Notes under the pieces: model-generated
Database searches by the model: none
What the model was told of the DNA's origin: nothing
Seen by the model: only the letters and a program-made list of their open reading frames with translations
Translations under genes and position numbers: made by a program
NCBI GenBank assembly: GCA_958298945.1
Contig: OY282610.1
Location: 50,289,667-50,353,666 of the forward strand
Length of the DNA stretch: 64,000 bases
Source: Atherix ibis
Lineage: Eukaryota > Arthropoda > Insecta > Diptera > Athericidae
Direction: 5' to 3'
Shown here: positions 48,826 through 62,388 of the stretch, one piece after another
Layout of the letters: each line of letters opens with the position of its first letter
How positions within the stretch are numbered: the stretch's first letter is position 1

Positions 48826-50807
48826 ATGAATTTTTTCTCAAAATCACCAACAAAAATTTATCCAGAAAAGATATTCTCATTCCAATCGAGAAAATATGTA
48901 TTGGAAAAGCTTTGCCTGAAAGTACGCAATGACACCATAAAAACAATTCTAAAAACCTTAATTTGTATACAAAAAAAAACGAATTTTAAGAAAGAAAACT
49001 ATAAATTTTATGAATTTTTTCTCAAAATCACCAACAAAAATTTATCCAGAAATGATATTCTCATTCCAATCGAGAAAATATGCATTGGAGAAGCTTTGCC
49101 TAAAAGTACGCATATACAAAAAAAAAACGAATTTTAAGAAATAAAACCATAAATTTTATGAATTTTTTCTCAAAATCACCAACAAAAATTTATCCAGAAA
49201 TGATATTCTCATACCAATCGAGAAAATATGCATTGGAGAAGCTTTGCCTAAAAGTACGCAATGACACCATAAAAAACCGTTCTAAAAACCTTAATTTTTA
49301 TACAAAAAAAAAAACGAATTTTAAGAAAGAAAACCATAAATTTTATGAATTTTTTCTCAAAAATCACCAACAAAAATTTATCCAGAAAGGATATTCTCAT
49401 TTCAATCGAGAAAATATGTATTGGAGAAGCTTTGCCTGAAAGTACGCAATGACACCATAAAAACAATTCTAAAAACCTTAATTTGTATACAAAAAAAAAA
49501 AAAACGAATTTTAGGAAAGAAAACTATAAATTTTATGAATTTTTTCTCAAAATCACCAACAAAAATTTATCCAGAAAGGATATTCTCATTCCAATCGAGA
49601 AAATATGCATTGGAGAAGCTTTGCCTAAAAGTACGCAATGACACCATAAAAAACCGTTCTAAAAAACCTTAATTTTTATACAAAAAAAAAAACGAATTTT
49701 AAGAAAGAAAACCATAAATTTTATGAATTTTTTCTCAAAATCACCAACAAAAATTTATCCAGAAATGATATTCTCATACCAATCGAGAAAATATGCATTG
49801 GAGAAGCTTTGCCTGAAAGTACGCAATGACACCATAAAAACAATTCTAAAAACCTTAATTTTTATACAAAAAAAAATGAATTTTAAGAAAGAAAACCATA
49901 AATTTTATGAATTTTTTCTCAAAACCACCAACAAAAATTTATCCAGAAAGAATTTTCTCATTCCAATGAGAATAATATGAATTGGAGAAGCTTTGCCTGA
50001 AAGTGCACAATCATACCCCAAACAAACATCTCCAAAAAAAACCACCATTTTCATAGAGAAAAAACAAATTTTAAGAGAAAGTGGACTCAGTGTAATAATT
50101 GTTGCCTCCTATTTTTTGAGAAAACTGGGTGCCTGGTGTAAAAATTGGATTTTCGTGAATATTGTCACAAATTTTCGAATTTTTGTGGTTTTTTGCATAT
50201 CTTTAGGTGGTCAATTTATTTTGCTTTCAGTAAATAAAAAATTTAATTTTAGGCAATTTTTTTTTTAATAGTGCTCACAAAAATTTATTCTGAAAGGATA
50301 TTCCTTTTTCGATCAGGATAATATGGATCTAGAAGGCTATGTTAAAGTGTATGTAATGAAACCATGAAACAAATTGCCATTTTTATCCAAAAAAGCAAAC
50401 TTTATTTTTAAAAAAATACAGCGAACTTTAGGTATTTTTTTTTTAAAACGCCTGGAAAAAATTTTCCTGTAAGGACTTTTTTAGTCCGATCAGGATAATA
50501 AGAATAATTATTAGTTTCACATATGTATGCGCATTAACATCATTAAACAAATTTTCGAAAAAAATTTCCTTTTTCATAGAAAAATAGAAATTTAAAAAAA
50601 AAATTTAATGATCTTTTGGCAAATTTTTCTCAAAACTCCCACCGAAATTTATCGTGACATGTCATTTTCCCTTCCAATCATTATATTAAGAGTCATAGAA
50701 GGTTTGCCTAAAAGTGTGCAATGACACCACAAAATAAATTCTAAAAAACCTTAATTTTTATACAAAAAAAAAAAAAACGAATTTTAATAAAGAAAACAAT
50801 TAATTTT
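48826..50807 (+). repeat. HOR unit 30, n=6, one monomer truncated, long homopolymers
   Basis: Six canonical monomers, with the D block from 49907. The second monomer jumps from TACGCA to TATACAAA near 49113, a loss of nearly 40 bp. From here to about 51.0 kb many A-, T- and C-runs are 1-6 bases longer than in every other copy, which suggests reduced consensus accuracy. Confidence 0.88.
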
Positions 50808-52250
50808 ATGAATTTTTTTCTCAAAATCACCAACAAAAATTTATCCAGAAAAGATATTCTCATTCCAATCGAGAAAATATGTATTGGAAAAGCTTTGCCT
50901 GAAAGTACGCAATGACACCATAAAAAACAATTCTAAAAACCTTAATTTGTATACAAAAAAAAAAAAACGAATTTTAAGAAAGAAAACTATAAATTTTATG
51001 AATTTTTTCTCAAAATCACCAACAAAAATTTATCCAGAAATGATATTCTCATTCCAATCGAGAAAATATGCATTGGAGAAGCTTTGCCTAAAAGTACGCA
51101 ATGACACCATAAAAACCGTTCTAAAAACCTTAATTTTTATACAAAAAAAACGAATTTTAAGAAATAAAACCATAAATTTTATGAATTTTTTCTCAAAATC
51201 ACCAACAAAAATTTATCCAGAAATGATATTCTCATTCCAATCGAGAAAATATGCATTGGAGAAGCTTTGCTGAAAGTACGCAATGACACCATAAAAACAA
51301 TTCTAAAAACCTTAATTTTTATACAAAAAAAATGAATTTTAAGAAAGAAAACCATAAATTTTATGAATTTTTTCTCAAAACCACCAACAAAAATTTATCC
51401 AGAAAGAATTTTCTCATTCCAATGAGAATAATATGAATTGGAGAAGCTTTGCCTGAAAGTGCACAATCATACCCCAAACAAACATCTCCAAAAAACCACC
51501 ATTTTCATAGAGAAAAACAAATTTTAAGAGAAAGTGGACTCAGTGTAATAATTGTTGCCTCCTATTTTTTGAGAAAACTGGGTGCCTGGTGTAAAAATTG
51601 GATTTTCGTGAATATTGTCACAAATTTTCGAATTTTTGTGGTTTTTTGCATATCTTTAGGTGGTCAATTTATTTTGCTTTCAGTAAATAAAAAATTTAAT
51701 TTTAGGCAATTTTTTTTTAATAGTGCTCACAAAAATTTATTCTGAAAGGATATTCCTTTTTCGATCAGGATAATATGGATCTAGAAAGCTATGTTAAAGT
51801 GTATGTAATGAAACCATGAAACAAATTGCCATTTTTATCCAAAAAAGCAAACTTTATTTTTTAAAAAATACAGCGAACTTTAGGTATTTTTTTTTAAAAC
51901 GCCTGGAAAAAATTTTCCTGTAAGGACTTTTTTAGTCCGATCAGGATAATAAGAATAATTATTAGTTTCACATATGTATGCGCATTAACATCATTAAACA
52001 AATTTTCGAAAAAATTTCCTTTTTCATAGAAAAATAGAAATTTAAAAAAAAATTTAATGATCTTTTGGCAAATTTTTCTCAAAACTCCCACCGAAATTTA
52101 TCGTGACATGTCATTTTCCTTCCAATCATTATATTAAGAATCATAGAAGGTTTGCCTGAAAGTGTGCAATGACATCACAAAATAAATTCTAAAAAACCTT
52201 AATTTTTATCCAAAAAAAAACGAATTTTAATAAAGAAAACAATTAATTTT
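50808..52250 (+). repeat. HOR unit 31, n=3
   Basis: Three canonical monomers, with the D block from 51363. The left part continues the long homopolymer zone (for example 50765-50777 and near 50955) and then returns to normal lengths. Epsilon has lost one C (GCTTTGCTGAAAG), as in units 22 and 34. Confidence 0.88.
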
Positions 52251-54605
52251 ATGTATTTTTTCTCAAAATCACCAACAAAAATTTATCGAGAAAGGATATT
52301 CTCATTCCAATCGAGAAAATATGTATTGGAGAAGCTTTGCCTGAAAGTACGCAATGACACCATAAAAACAATTCTAAAAACCTTAATTTGTATACAAAAA
52401 AAAACGAATTTTAAGAAAGAAAACTATAAATTTTATGAATTTTTTCTCAAAATCACCAACAAAAATTTATCCAGAAAGGATATTCTCATTCCAATCGAGA
52501 AAATATGTATTGGAGAAGCTTTGCCTGAAAGTACGCAATGACACCATAAAAACAATTCTAAAAACCTTAATTTGTATACAAAAAAAAACGAATTTTAGGA
52601 AAGAAAACTATAAATTTTATGAATTTTTTCTCAAAATCACCAACAAAAATTTATCCAGAAAGGATATTCTAATTCCAATCGAGAAAATATGCATTGGAGA
52701 AGCTTTGCCTAAAAGTACGCAATGACGACATAAAAACCGTTCTAAAAACCTTAATTTTTATACAAAAAAAACGAATTTTAAGAAAGAAAACCATAAATTT
52801 TATGAATTTTTTCTCAAAATCACCAACAAAAATTTATCCAGAAATGATATTCTCATTCCAATCGAGAAAATATGCATTGGAGAAGCTTTGCCTAAAAGTA
52901 CGCAATGACACCATAAAAACCGTTCTAAAAACCTTAATTTTTATACAAAAAATACGAATTTTAAGAAATAAAACCATAAATTTTATGAATTTTTTCTCAA
53001 AATCACCAACAAAAATTTATCCAGAAAGGATATTCTCATTCCAATCGAGAAAATATGTATTGGAGAAGCTTTGCCTGAAAGTACGCAATGACACCATAAA
53101 AACAATTCTAAAAACCTTAATTTGTATACAAAAAAAAAACGAATTTTAAGAAAGAAAACTATAAATTTTATGAATTTTTTCTCAAAATCACCAACAAAAA
53201 TTTATCCAGAAAGGATATTCTCATTCCAATCGAGAAAATATGTATTGGAGAAGCTTTGCCTAAAAGTACGCAATGACACCATAAAAACAATTCTAAAAAC
53301 CTTAATTTGTATACAAAAAAAAACGAATTTTAGGAAAGAAAACTATAAATTTTATGAATTTTTTCTCAAAATCACCAACAAAAATTTATCCAGAAAGGAT
53401 ATTCTCATTCCAATCGAGAAAATATGCATTGGAGAAGCTTTGCCTAAAAGTACGCAATGACACCATAAAAACCGTTCTAAAAACCTTAATTTTTATACAA
53501 AAAAAACGAATTTTAAGAAAGAAAACCATAAAGTTTATGAATTTTTTCTCAAAATCACCAACAAAAATTTATCCAGAAATGATATTCTCATTCCAATCGA
53601 GTAAATATGCATTGGAGAAGCTTTGCCTGAAAGTACGCAATGACACCATAAAAACAATTCTAAAAACCTTAATTTTTATACAAAAAAAATGAATTTTAAG
53701 AAAGAAAACCATAAATTTTATGAATTTTTTCTCAAAACCACCAACAAAAATTTATCCAGAAAGAATTTTCTCATTCCAATGAGAATAATATGAATTGGAG
53801 AAGCTTTGCCTGAAAGTGCACAATCATACCCCAAACAAACATCTCCAAAAAACCACCATTTTCATAGAGAAAAACAAATTTTAAGAGAAAGTGGACTCAG
53901 TGTAATAATTGTTGCCTCCTATTTTTTTGAGAAAACTGGGTGCCTGGTGTAAAAATTGGATTTTCGTGAATATTGTCACAAATTTTCGAATTTTTGTGGT
54001 TTTTTGCATATCTTTAGGTGGTCAATTTATTTTGCTTTCAGTAAATAAAAAATTTAATTTTAGGCAATTTTTTTTTAATAGTGCTCACAAAAATTTATTC
54101 TGAAAGGATATTCCTTTTTCGATCAGGATAATATGGATCTAGAAAGCTATGTTAAAGTGTATGTAATGAAACCATGAAACAAATTGCCATTTTTATCCAA
54201 AAAAGCAAACTTTATTTTTAAAAAAATACAGCGAACTTTAGGTATTTTTTTTAAAACGCCTGGAAAAAATTTTCCTGTAAGGACTTTTTTAGTCCGATCA
54301 GGATAATAAGAATAATTATTAGTTTCACATATGTATGCGCATTAACATCATTAAACAAATTTTCGAAAAAATTTCCTTTTTCATAGAAAAATAGAAATTT
54401 AAAAAAAAATTTAATGATCTTTTGGCAAATTTTTCTCAAAACTCCCACCGAAATTTATCGTGACATGTCATTTTCCTTCCAATCATTATATTAAGAGTCA
54501 TAGAAGGTTTGCCTGAAAGTGTGCAATGACACCACAAAATAAATTCTAAAAAACCTTAATTTTTATACAAAAAAACGAATTTTAATAAAGAAAACAATTA
54601 ATTTT
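52251..54605 (+). repeat. HOR unit 32, n=8 (expanded)
   Basis: Eight canonical monomers start at about 52251, 52435, 52619, 52802, 52985, 53170, 53354 and 53537, with the D block from 53720. The order alpha, beta, delta, epsilon-like, then alpha, beta, delta, epsilon looks like two n=4 runs joined without a D block between them. Confidence 0.9.
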
Positions 54606-56408
54606 ATGAATTTTTTCTCAAAATCACCAACAAAAATTTATCCAGAAAGGATATTCTCATTCCAATCGAGAAAATATGTATTGGAGAAGCTTTGCCTGAA
54701 AGTACGCAATGACACCATAAAAACAATTCTAAAAACCTTAATTTGTATACAAAAAAAAACGAATTTTAAGAAAGAAAACTATAAATTTTATGAATTTTTT
54801 CTCAAAATCACCAACAAAAATTTATCCAGAAAGGATATTCTCATTCCAATTGAGAAAATATGTATTGGAGAAGCTTTGCCTGAAAGTACGCAATGACACC
54901 ATAAAAACAATTCTAAAAACCTTAATTTGTATAAAAAAAAAACGAATTTTAGGAAAGAAAACTATAAATTTTATGATTTTTTTCTCAAAATCACCAACAA
55001 AAATTTATCCAGAAAGGATATTCTCATTCCAATCGAGAAAATATGCATTGGAGAAGCTTTGCCTAAAAGTACGCAATGACACCATAAAAACCGTTCTAAA
55101 AACCTTAATTTTTATACAAAAAAAACGAATTTTAATAAAGAAAACAATTAATTTTATGAATTTTTTCTCAAAATCACCAACAAAAATTTATCCAGAAAGG
55201 ATATTCTCATTCCAATCGAGAAAATATGCATTGGAGAAGCTTTGCCTAAAAGTACGCAATGACACCATAAAAACCGTTCTAAAAACCTTAATTTTTATAC
55301 AAAAAAAACGAATTTTAAGAAAGAAAACCATAAATTTTATGAATTTTTTCTCAAAATCACCAACAAAAATTTATCCAGAAATGATATTCTCATTCCAATC
55401 GAGAAAATATGCATTGGAGAAGCTTTACCTGAAAGTACGCAATGACACCATAAAAACAATTCTTAAAACCTTAATTTTTATACAAAAAAAATGAATTTTA
55501 ATAAAGAAAACCATAAATTTTATGAATTTTTTCTCAAAACCACCAACAAAAATTTATCCAGAAAGAATTTTCTCATTCCAATGAGAATAATATGAATTGG
55601 AGAAGCTTTGCCTGAAAGTGCACAATCATACCCCAAACAAACATCTCCAAAAAACCACCATTTTCATAGAGAAAAACAAATTTTAAGAGAAAGTGGACTC
55701 AGTGTAATAATTGTTGCCTCCTATTTTTTGAGAAAACTGGGTGCCTGGTGTAAAAATTGGATTTTCGTGAATATTGTCACAAATTTTCGAATTTTTGTGG
55801 TTTTTTGCATATCTTTAGGTGGTCAATTTATTTTTCTTTCAGTAAATAAAAAATTTAATTTTAGGCAATTTTTTTTTAATAGTGCTCACAAAAATTTATT
55901 CTGAAAGGATATTCCTTTTTCGATCAGGATAATATGGATCTAGAAGGCTATGTTAAAGTGTATGTAATGAAACCATGAAACAAATTGCCATTTTTTTCCA
56001 AAAAAGCAAACTTTATTTTTAAAAAAATACAGCGAACTTTAGGTATTTTTTTTTAAAACGCCTGGAAAAAATTTTCCTGTAAGGACTTTGTTAGTCCGAT
56101 CAGGATAATAAGAATAATTATTAGTTTCACATATGTATGCGCATTAACATCATTAAACAAATTTTCGAAAAAATTTCCTTTTTCATAGAAAAATAGAAAT
56201 TTAAAAAAAAATTTAATGATCTTTTGGCAAATTTTTCTCAAAACTCCCACCGAAATTTATCGTGACATGTCATTTTCCTTCCAATCATTATATTAAGAGT
56301 CATAGAAGGTTTGCCTGAAAGTGTGCAATGACACCACAAAATAAATTCTAAAAAACCTTAATTTTTATACAAAAAAAACGAATTTTAATAAAGAAAACAA
56401 TTAATTTT
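54606..56408 (+). repeat. HOR unit 33, n=5
   Basis: Five canonical monomers, with the D block from 55522. Private variants TTTATGATTTTTTTCTC (54971), AAGCTTTACCTGAAAG (55420) and ATTCTTAAAACC (55459) recur in unit 36 about 4,855 bp later. Confidence 0.92.
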
Positions 56409-58576
56409 ATGAATTTTTTCTCAAAATCACCAACAAAAATTTATCCAGAAAAGATATTCTCATTCCAATCGAGAAAATATGTATTGGAGAAGCTTTGCCT
56501 GAAAGTACGCAATGACACCATAAAAACAATTCTAAAAACCTTAATTTGTATACAAAAAAAAACGAATTTGAAGAAAGAAAACTATAAATTTTATGAATTG
56601 TTTCTCAAAATCACCAACAAAAATTTATCCAGAAATGATATTCTCATTCCAATCGAGAAAATATGCATTGGAGAAGCTTTACCTAAAAGTACGCAATGAC
56701 ACCATAAAAACCGTTCTAAAAACCTTAATTTTTATACAAAAAAAACGAATTTTAAGAAATAAAACCATAAATTTTATGAATTTTTTCTCAAAATCACCAA
56801 CAAAAATTTATCCAGAAATGATATTCTCATTCCAATCGAGAAAATATGCATTGGAGAAGCTTTGCTGAAAGTACGCAATGACACCATAAAAACAATTCTA
56901 AAAACCTTAATTTTTATACAAAAAAAAATGAATTTTAAGAAAGAAAACCATAAATTTTATGAATTTTTTCTCAAAACCACCAACAAAAATTTATCCAGAA
57001 AGAATTTTCTCATTCCAATGAGAATAATATGAATTGGAGAAGCTTTGCCTGAAAGTACGCAATGACACCATAAAAACAATTCTAAAAACCTTAATTTGTA
57101 TACAAAAAAAAACGAATTTTAGGAAAGAAAACTATAAATTTTATGAATTTTTTCTCAAAATCACCAACAAAAATTTATCCAGAAAGGATATTCTTATTCC
57201 AATAGAGAAAATATGCATTGGAGAACCTTTGCCTAAAAGTACGCAATGACACCATAAAAACCGTTCTAAAAACCTTAATTTTTATACAAAAAAAACGAAT
57301 TTTAAGAAAGAAAACCATAAATTTTATGAATTTTTTCCCAAAATCACCAACAAAAATTTATCCAGAAATGATATTCTCATTCCAATCGAGAAAATATGCA
57401 TTGGAGAAGCTTTGCCTAAAAGTACGCAATGACACCATAAAAACCGTTCTAAAAACCTTAATTTTTATACAAAAAAAACGAATTTTAAGAAAGAAAACCA
57501 TAAATTTTATGAATTTTTTCTCAAAATCACCAACAAAAATTTATCCAGAAATGATATTCTCATTCCAATCGAGAAAATATGCATTGGAGAAGCTTTGCTG
57601 AAAGTACGCAATGACACCATAAAAACAATTCTAAAAACCTTAATTTTTATACAAAAAAAATGAATTTTAAGAAAGAAAACCATAAATTTTATGAATTTTT
57701 TCTCAAAACCACCAACAAAAATTTATCCAGAAAGAATTTTCTCATTCCAATGAGAATAATATGAATTGGAAAAGCTTTGCCTGAAAGTGCACAATCATAC
57801 CCCAAACAAACATCTCCAAAAAACCACCATTTTCATAGAGAAAAACAAATTTTAAGAGAAAGTGGACTCAGTGTAATAATTGTTGCCTCCTATTTTTTGA
57901 GAAAACTGGGTGCCTGGTGTAAAAATTGGATTTTCATGAATATTGTCACAAATTTTCGAATTTTTGTGGTTTTTTGCATATCTTTAGGTGGTCAATTTAT
58001 TTTGCTTTCAGTAAATAAAAAATTTAATTTTAGGCAATTTTTTTTTAATAGTGCTCACAAAAATTTATTCTGAAAGGATATTCCTTTTTCGATCAGGATA
58101 ATATGGATCTAGAAAGCTATGTTAAAGTGTATGTAATGAAACCATGAAACAAATTGCCATTTTTATCCAAAAAAACAAACTTTATTTTTTAAAAAATACA
58201 GCGAACTTTAGGTATTTTTTTTTAAAACGCCTGGAAAAAATTTTCCTGTAAGGACTTTTTTAGTCCGATCAGGATTATAAGAATAATTATTAGTTTCACA
58301 TATGTATGCGCATTAACATCATCAAACAAATTTTCGAAAAAATTTCCTTTTTCATAGAAAAATAGAAATTTAAAAAAAATTTAATGATCTTTTGGCAAAT
58401 TTTTCTCAAAACTCCCACCGAAATTTATCAAGACATGTCATTTTCCTTCCAATCATTATATTAAGAATCATAGAAGGTTTGCCTGAAAGTGTGCAATGAC
58501 ATCACAAAATAAATTCTAAAAAACCTTAATTTTTATACAAAAAAAACGAATTTTAATAAAGAAAACAATTAATTTT
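56409..58576 (+). repeat. HOR unit 34, n=7, internal D1/canonical fusion
   Basis: Seven monomer positions, with the D block from 57691. The fourth (56959-57142) starts as D1 (AAAACCACC, GAAAGAATTTTCTC, AATGAGAATAATATG) and ends canonical (GTACGCAATGACACC). This marks two units fused by recombination inside D1, with loss of D2-D5. Confidence 0.92.
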
Positions 58577-59644
58577 ATGAATTTTTTCTCAAAATCACCA
58601 ACAAAAATTTATCCAGAAAGGATATTCTCATTCCAATCGAGTAAATATGCATTGGAGAAGCTTTGCCTGAAAGTACGCAATGACACCATAAAAACAATTC
58701 TAAAAACCTTAATTTTTATACAAAAAAAATGAATTTTAAGAAAGAAAACCATAAATTTTATGAATTTTTTCTCAAAACCACCAACAGAAATTTATCCAGA
58801 AAGAATTTTCTCATTCCAATGAGAATAATATGAATTGGAGAAGCTTTGCCTGAAAGTGCACAATCATACCCCAAACAAACATCTCCAAAAAACCACCATT
58901 TTCATAGAGAAAAACAAATTTTAAGAGAAAGTGGACTCAGTGTAATAATTGTTGCCTCCTATTTTTTGAGAAAACTGGGTGCCTGGTGTAAAAATTGGAT
59001 TTTCGTGAATATTGTCACAAATTTTCGAATTTTTGTGGTTTTTTGCATATCTTTAGGTGGTCAATTTATTTTGCTTTCAGTAAATAAAAAATTTAATTTT
59101 AGGCAATTTTTTTTTAATAGTGCTCACAAAAATTTATTCTGAAAGGATATTCCTTTTTCGATCAGGATAATATGGATCTAGAAAGCTATGTTAAAGTGTA
59201 TGTAATGAAACCATGAAACAAATTGCCATTTTTATCCAAAAAAGCAAACTTTATTTTTAAAAAAATACAGCGAACTTTAGGTATTTTTTTTAAAACGCCT
59301 GGAAAAAATTTTCCTGTAAGGACTTTTTTAGTCCGATCAGGATAATAAGAATAATTATTAGTTTCACATATGTATGCGCATTAACATCATTAAACAAATT
59401 TTCGAAAAAATTTCCTTTTTCATAGAAAAATAGAAATTAAAAAAAAAATTTAATGATCTTTTGGCAAATTTTTCTCAAAACTCCCACCGAAATTTATCGT
59501 GACATGTCATTTTCCTTCCAATCATTATATTAAGAGTCATAGAAGGTTTGCCTGAAAGTGTGCAATGACACCACAAAATAAATTCTAAAAAACCTTAATT
59601 TTTATACAAAAAAACGAATTTTAATAAAGAAAACAATTAATTTT
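58577..59644 (+). repeat. HOR unit 35, n=1 (minimal unit)
   Basis: One canonical monomer with GAGTAAATATGC (near 58639), with the D block from 58760; landmark spacing is 1,068 bp. The variant also occurs in unit 32 (53601), consistent with units 35-36 being a partial copy of units 32-33. Confidence 0.92.
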
Positions 59645-60696
59645 ATGAATTTTTTCTCAAAATCACCAACAAAAATTTATCCAGAAAGGATATTCTCATT
59701 CCAATCGAGAAAATATGTATTGGAGAAGCTTTGCCTGAAAGTACGCAATGACACCATAAAAACAATTCTAAAAACCTTAATTTGTATAAAAAAAAAACGA
59801 ATTTTAGGAAAGAAAACTATAAATTTTATGATTTTTTTCTCAAAATCACCAACAAAAATTTATCCAGAAAGGATATTCTCATTCCAATCGAGAAAATATG
59901 CATTGGAGAAGCTTTGCCTAAAAGTACGCAATGACACCATAAAAACCGTTCTAAAAACCTTAATTTTTATACAAAAAAAACGAATTTTAATAAAGAAAAC
60001 AATTAATTTTATGAATTTTTTCTCAAAATCACCAACAAAAATTTATCCAGAAAGGATATTCTCATTCCAATCGAGAAAATATGCATTGGAGAAGCTTTGC
60101 CTAAAAGTACGCAATGACACCATAAAAACCGTTCTAAAAACCTTAATTTTTATACAAAAAAAACGAATTTTAAGAAAGAAAACCATAAATTTTATGAATT
60201 TTTTCTCAAAATCACCAACAAAAATTTATCCAGAAATGATATTCTCATTCCAATCGAGAAAATATGCATTGGAGAAGCTTTACCTGAAAGTACGCAATGA
60301 CACCATAAAAACAATTCTTAAAACCTTAATTTTTATACAAAAAAAATGAATTTTAATAAAGAAAACCATAAATTTTATGAATTTTTTCTCAAAACCACCA
60401 ACAAAAATTTATCCAGAAAGAATTTTCTCATTCCAATGAGAATAATATGAATTGGAGAAGCTTTGCCTGAAAGTGCACAATCATACCCCAAACAAACATC
60501 TCCAAAAAACCACCATTTTCATAGAGAAAAACAAATTTTAAGAGAAAGTGGACTCAGTGTAATAATTGTTGCATGAAACAAATTGCCATTTTTATCCAAA
60601 AAAGCAAACTTTATTTTTAAAAAAATACAGCGAACTTTAGGTATTTTTTTTTAAAACGCCTGGACAAAATTTTCCTGTAAGGACTTTTTTAGTCCG
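59645..60696 (+). repeat. HOR unit 36, n=4, D block with two deletions
   Basis: Four canonical monomers, with D1 from 60377. D1 stops at ATTGTTGC (60572) and joins ATGAAACAAATTGCC of D3, a loss of 257 bp compared with unit 35. D4 stops at TTAGTCCG (60696). Only about 124 bp of D3-D4 remain between the two joins. D4 has CCTGGACAAAATTTT, shared with the last D4 at 63846. Confidence 0.92.
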
Positions 60697-62388
60697 TAAA
60701 AACAATTCTAAAAACCTTAATTTGTATACAAAAAAAACGAATTTTAAGAAAGAAAACTATAAATTTTATGAATTTTTTCTCAAAATCACCAACAAAAATT
60801 TATCCAGAAAGGATATTCTCATTCCAATCGAGAAAATATGTATTGGAGAAGCTTTGCCTGAAAGTACGCAATGACATTATAAAAACAATTCTAAAAACCT
60901 TAATTTGTATACAAAAAAAAAACGAATTTTAGGAAAGAAAACTATAAATTTTATGAATTTTTTCTCAAAATCACCAACAAAAATTTATTCAGAAAGGATA
61001 TTCTCATTCCAATCGAGAAAATATGCATTGGAGAAGCTTTGCCTAAAAGTACGCAATGACACCATAAAAACCGTTCTAAAAACCTTAATTTTTATACAAA
61101 AAAAACGAATTTTAATAAAGAAAACAATTAATTTTATGAATTTTTTCTCAAAATCACCAACAAAAATTTATCCAGAAAGGATATTCTCATTCCAATCGAA
61201 AAAATATGCATTGGAGAAGCTTTGCCTAAAAGTACGCAATGACACCATAAAAACCGTTCTAAAAACCTTAATTTTTATACAAAAAAAACGAATTTTAAGA
61301 AAGAAAACCATAAATTTTATGAATTTTTTCTCAAAATCACCAACAAAAATTTATCCATAAATGATATTCTCATTCCAATCGAGAAAATATGCAATGGAGA
61401 AGCTTTGCCTGAAAGTACGCAATGACACCATAAAAACAATTCTTAAAACCTTAATTTTTATACAAAAAAAATGAATTTTAATAAAGAAAACCATAAATTT
61501 TATGAATTTTTTCTCAAAACCACCAACAAAAATTTATCCAGAAAGAATTTTCTCATTCCAATGAGAATAATATGAATTGGAGAAGCTTTGCCTGAAAGTG
61601 CACAATCATACCCCAAACAAACATCTCCAAAAAACCACCATTTTCATAGAGAAAAACAAATTTTAAGAGAAAGTGGACTCAGTGTAATAATTGTTGCCTC
61701 CTATTTTTTGAGAAAACTGGGTGCCTGGTGTAAAAATTGGATTTTCGTGAATATTGTCACAAATTTTCGAATTTTTGTGGTTTTTTGCATATCTTTAGGT
61801 GGTCAATTTATTTTGCTTTCAGTAAATAAAAAAATTAATTTTAGGCAATTTTTTTTTAATAGTGCTCACAAAAATTTATTCTGAAAGGATATTCCTTTTT
61901 CGATCAGGATAATATGGATCTAGAAGGCTATGTTAAAGTGTATGTAATGAAGCCATGAAACAAATTGCCATTTTTATCCAAAAAAGCAAACTTTATTTTT
62001 AAAAAAATACAGCGAACTTTAGGTATTTTTTTTTAAAACGCCTGGAAAAAATTTTCCTGTAAGGACTTTTTTAGTCCGATCAGAATAATAAGAATAATTA
62101 TTAGTTTTACATATGTATGCGCATTAACATCATTAAACAAATTTTCGAAAAAATTTCCTTTTTCATAGAAAAATAGAAATTTAAAAAAAAATTTAATGAT
62201 CTTTTGGCAAATTTTTCTCAAAACTCCCACCGAAATTTATCGTGACATGTCATTTTCCTTCCAATCATTATATTAAGAGTCATAGAAGGTTTGCCTGAAA
62301 GTGTGCAATGACACCACAAAATAAATTCTAAAAAACCTTAATTTTTATACAAAAAAAACGAATTTTAATAAAGAAAACAATTAATTTT
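60697..62388 (+). repeat. HOR unit 37, n=4 plus a truncated first monomer
   Basis: Begins inside a monomer at TAAAAACAATTC after the deletion that removed the rest of D4, all of D5 and the start of alpha (about 420 bp). Four full monomers follow from 60768, with the D block from 61502. Epsilon shares ATTCTTAAAACC and the AATAAAGAAAACC tail with units 33 and 36. Confidence 0.9.
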
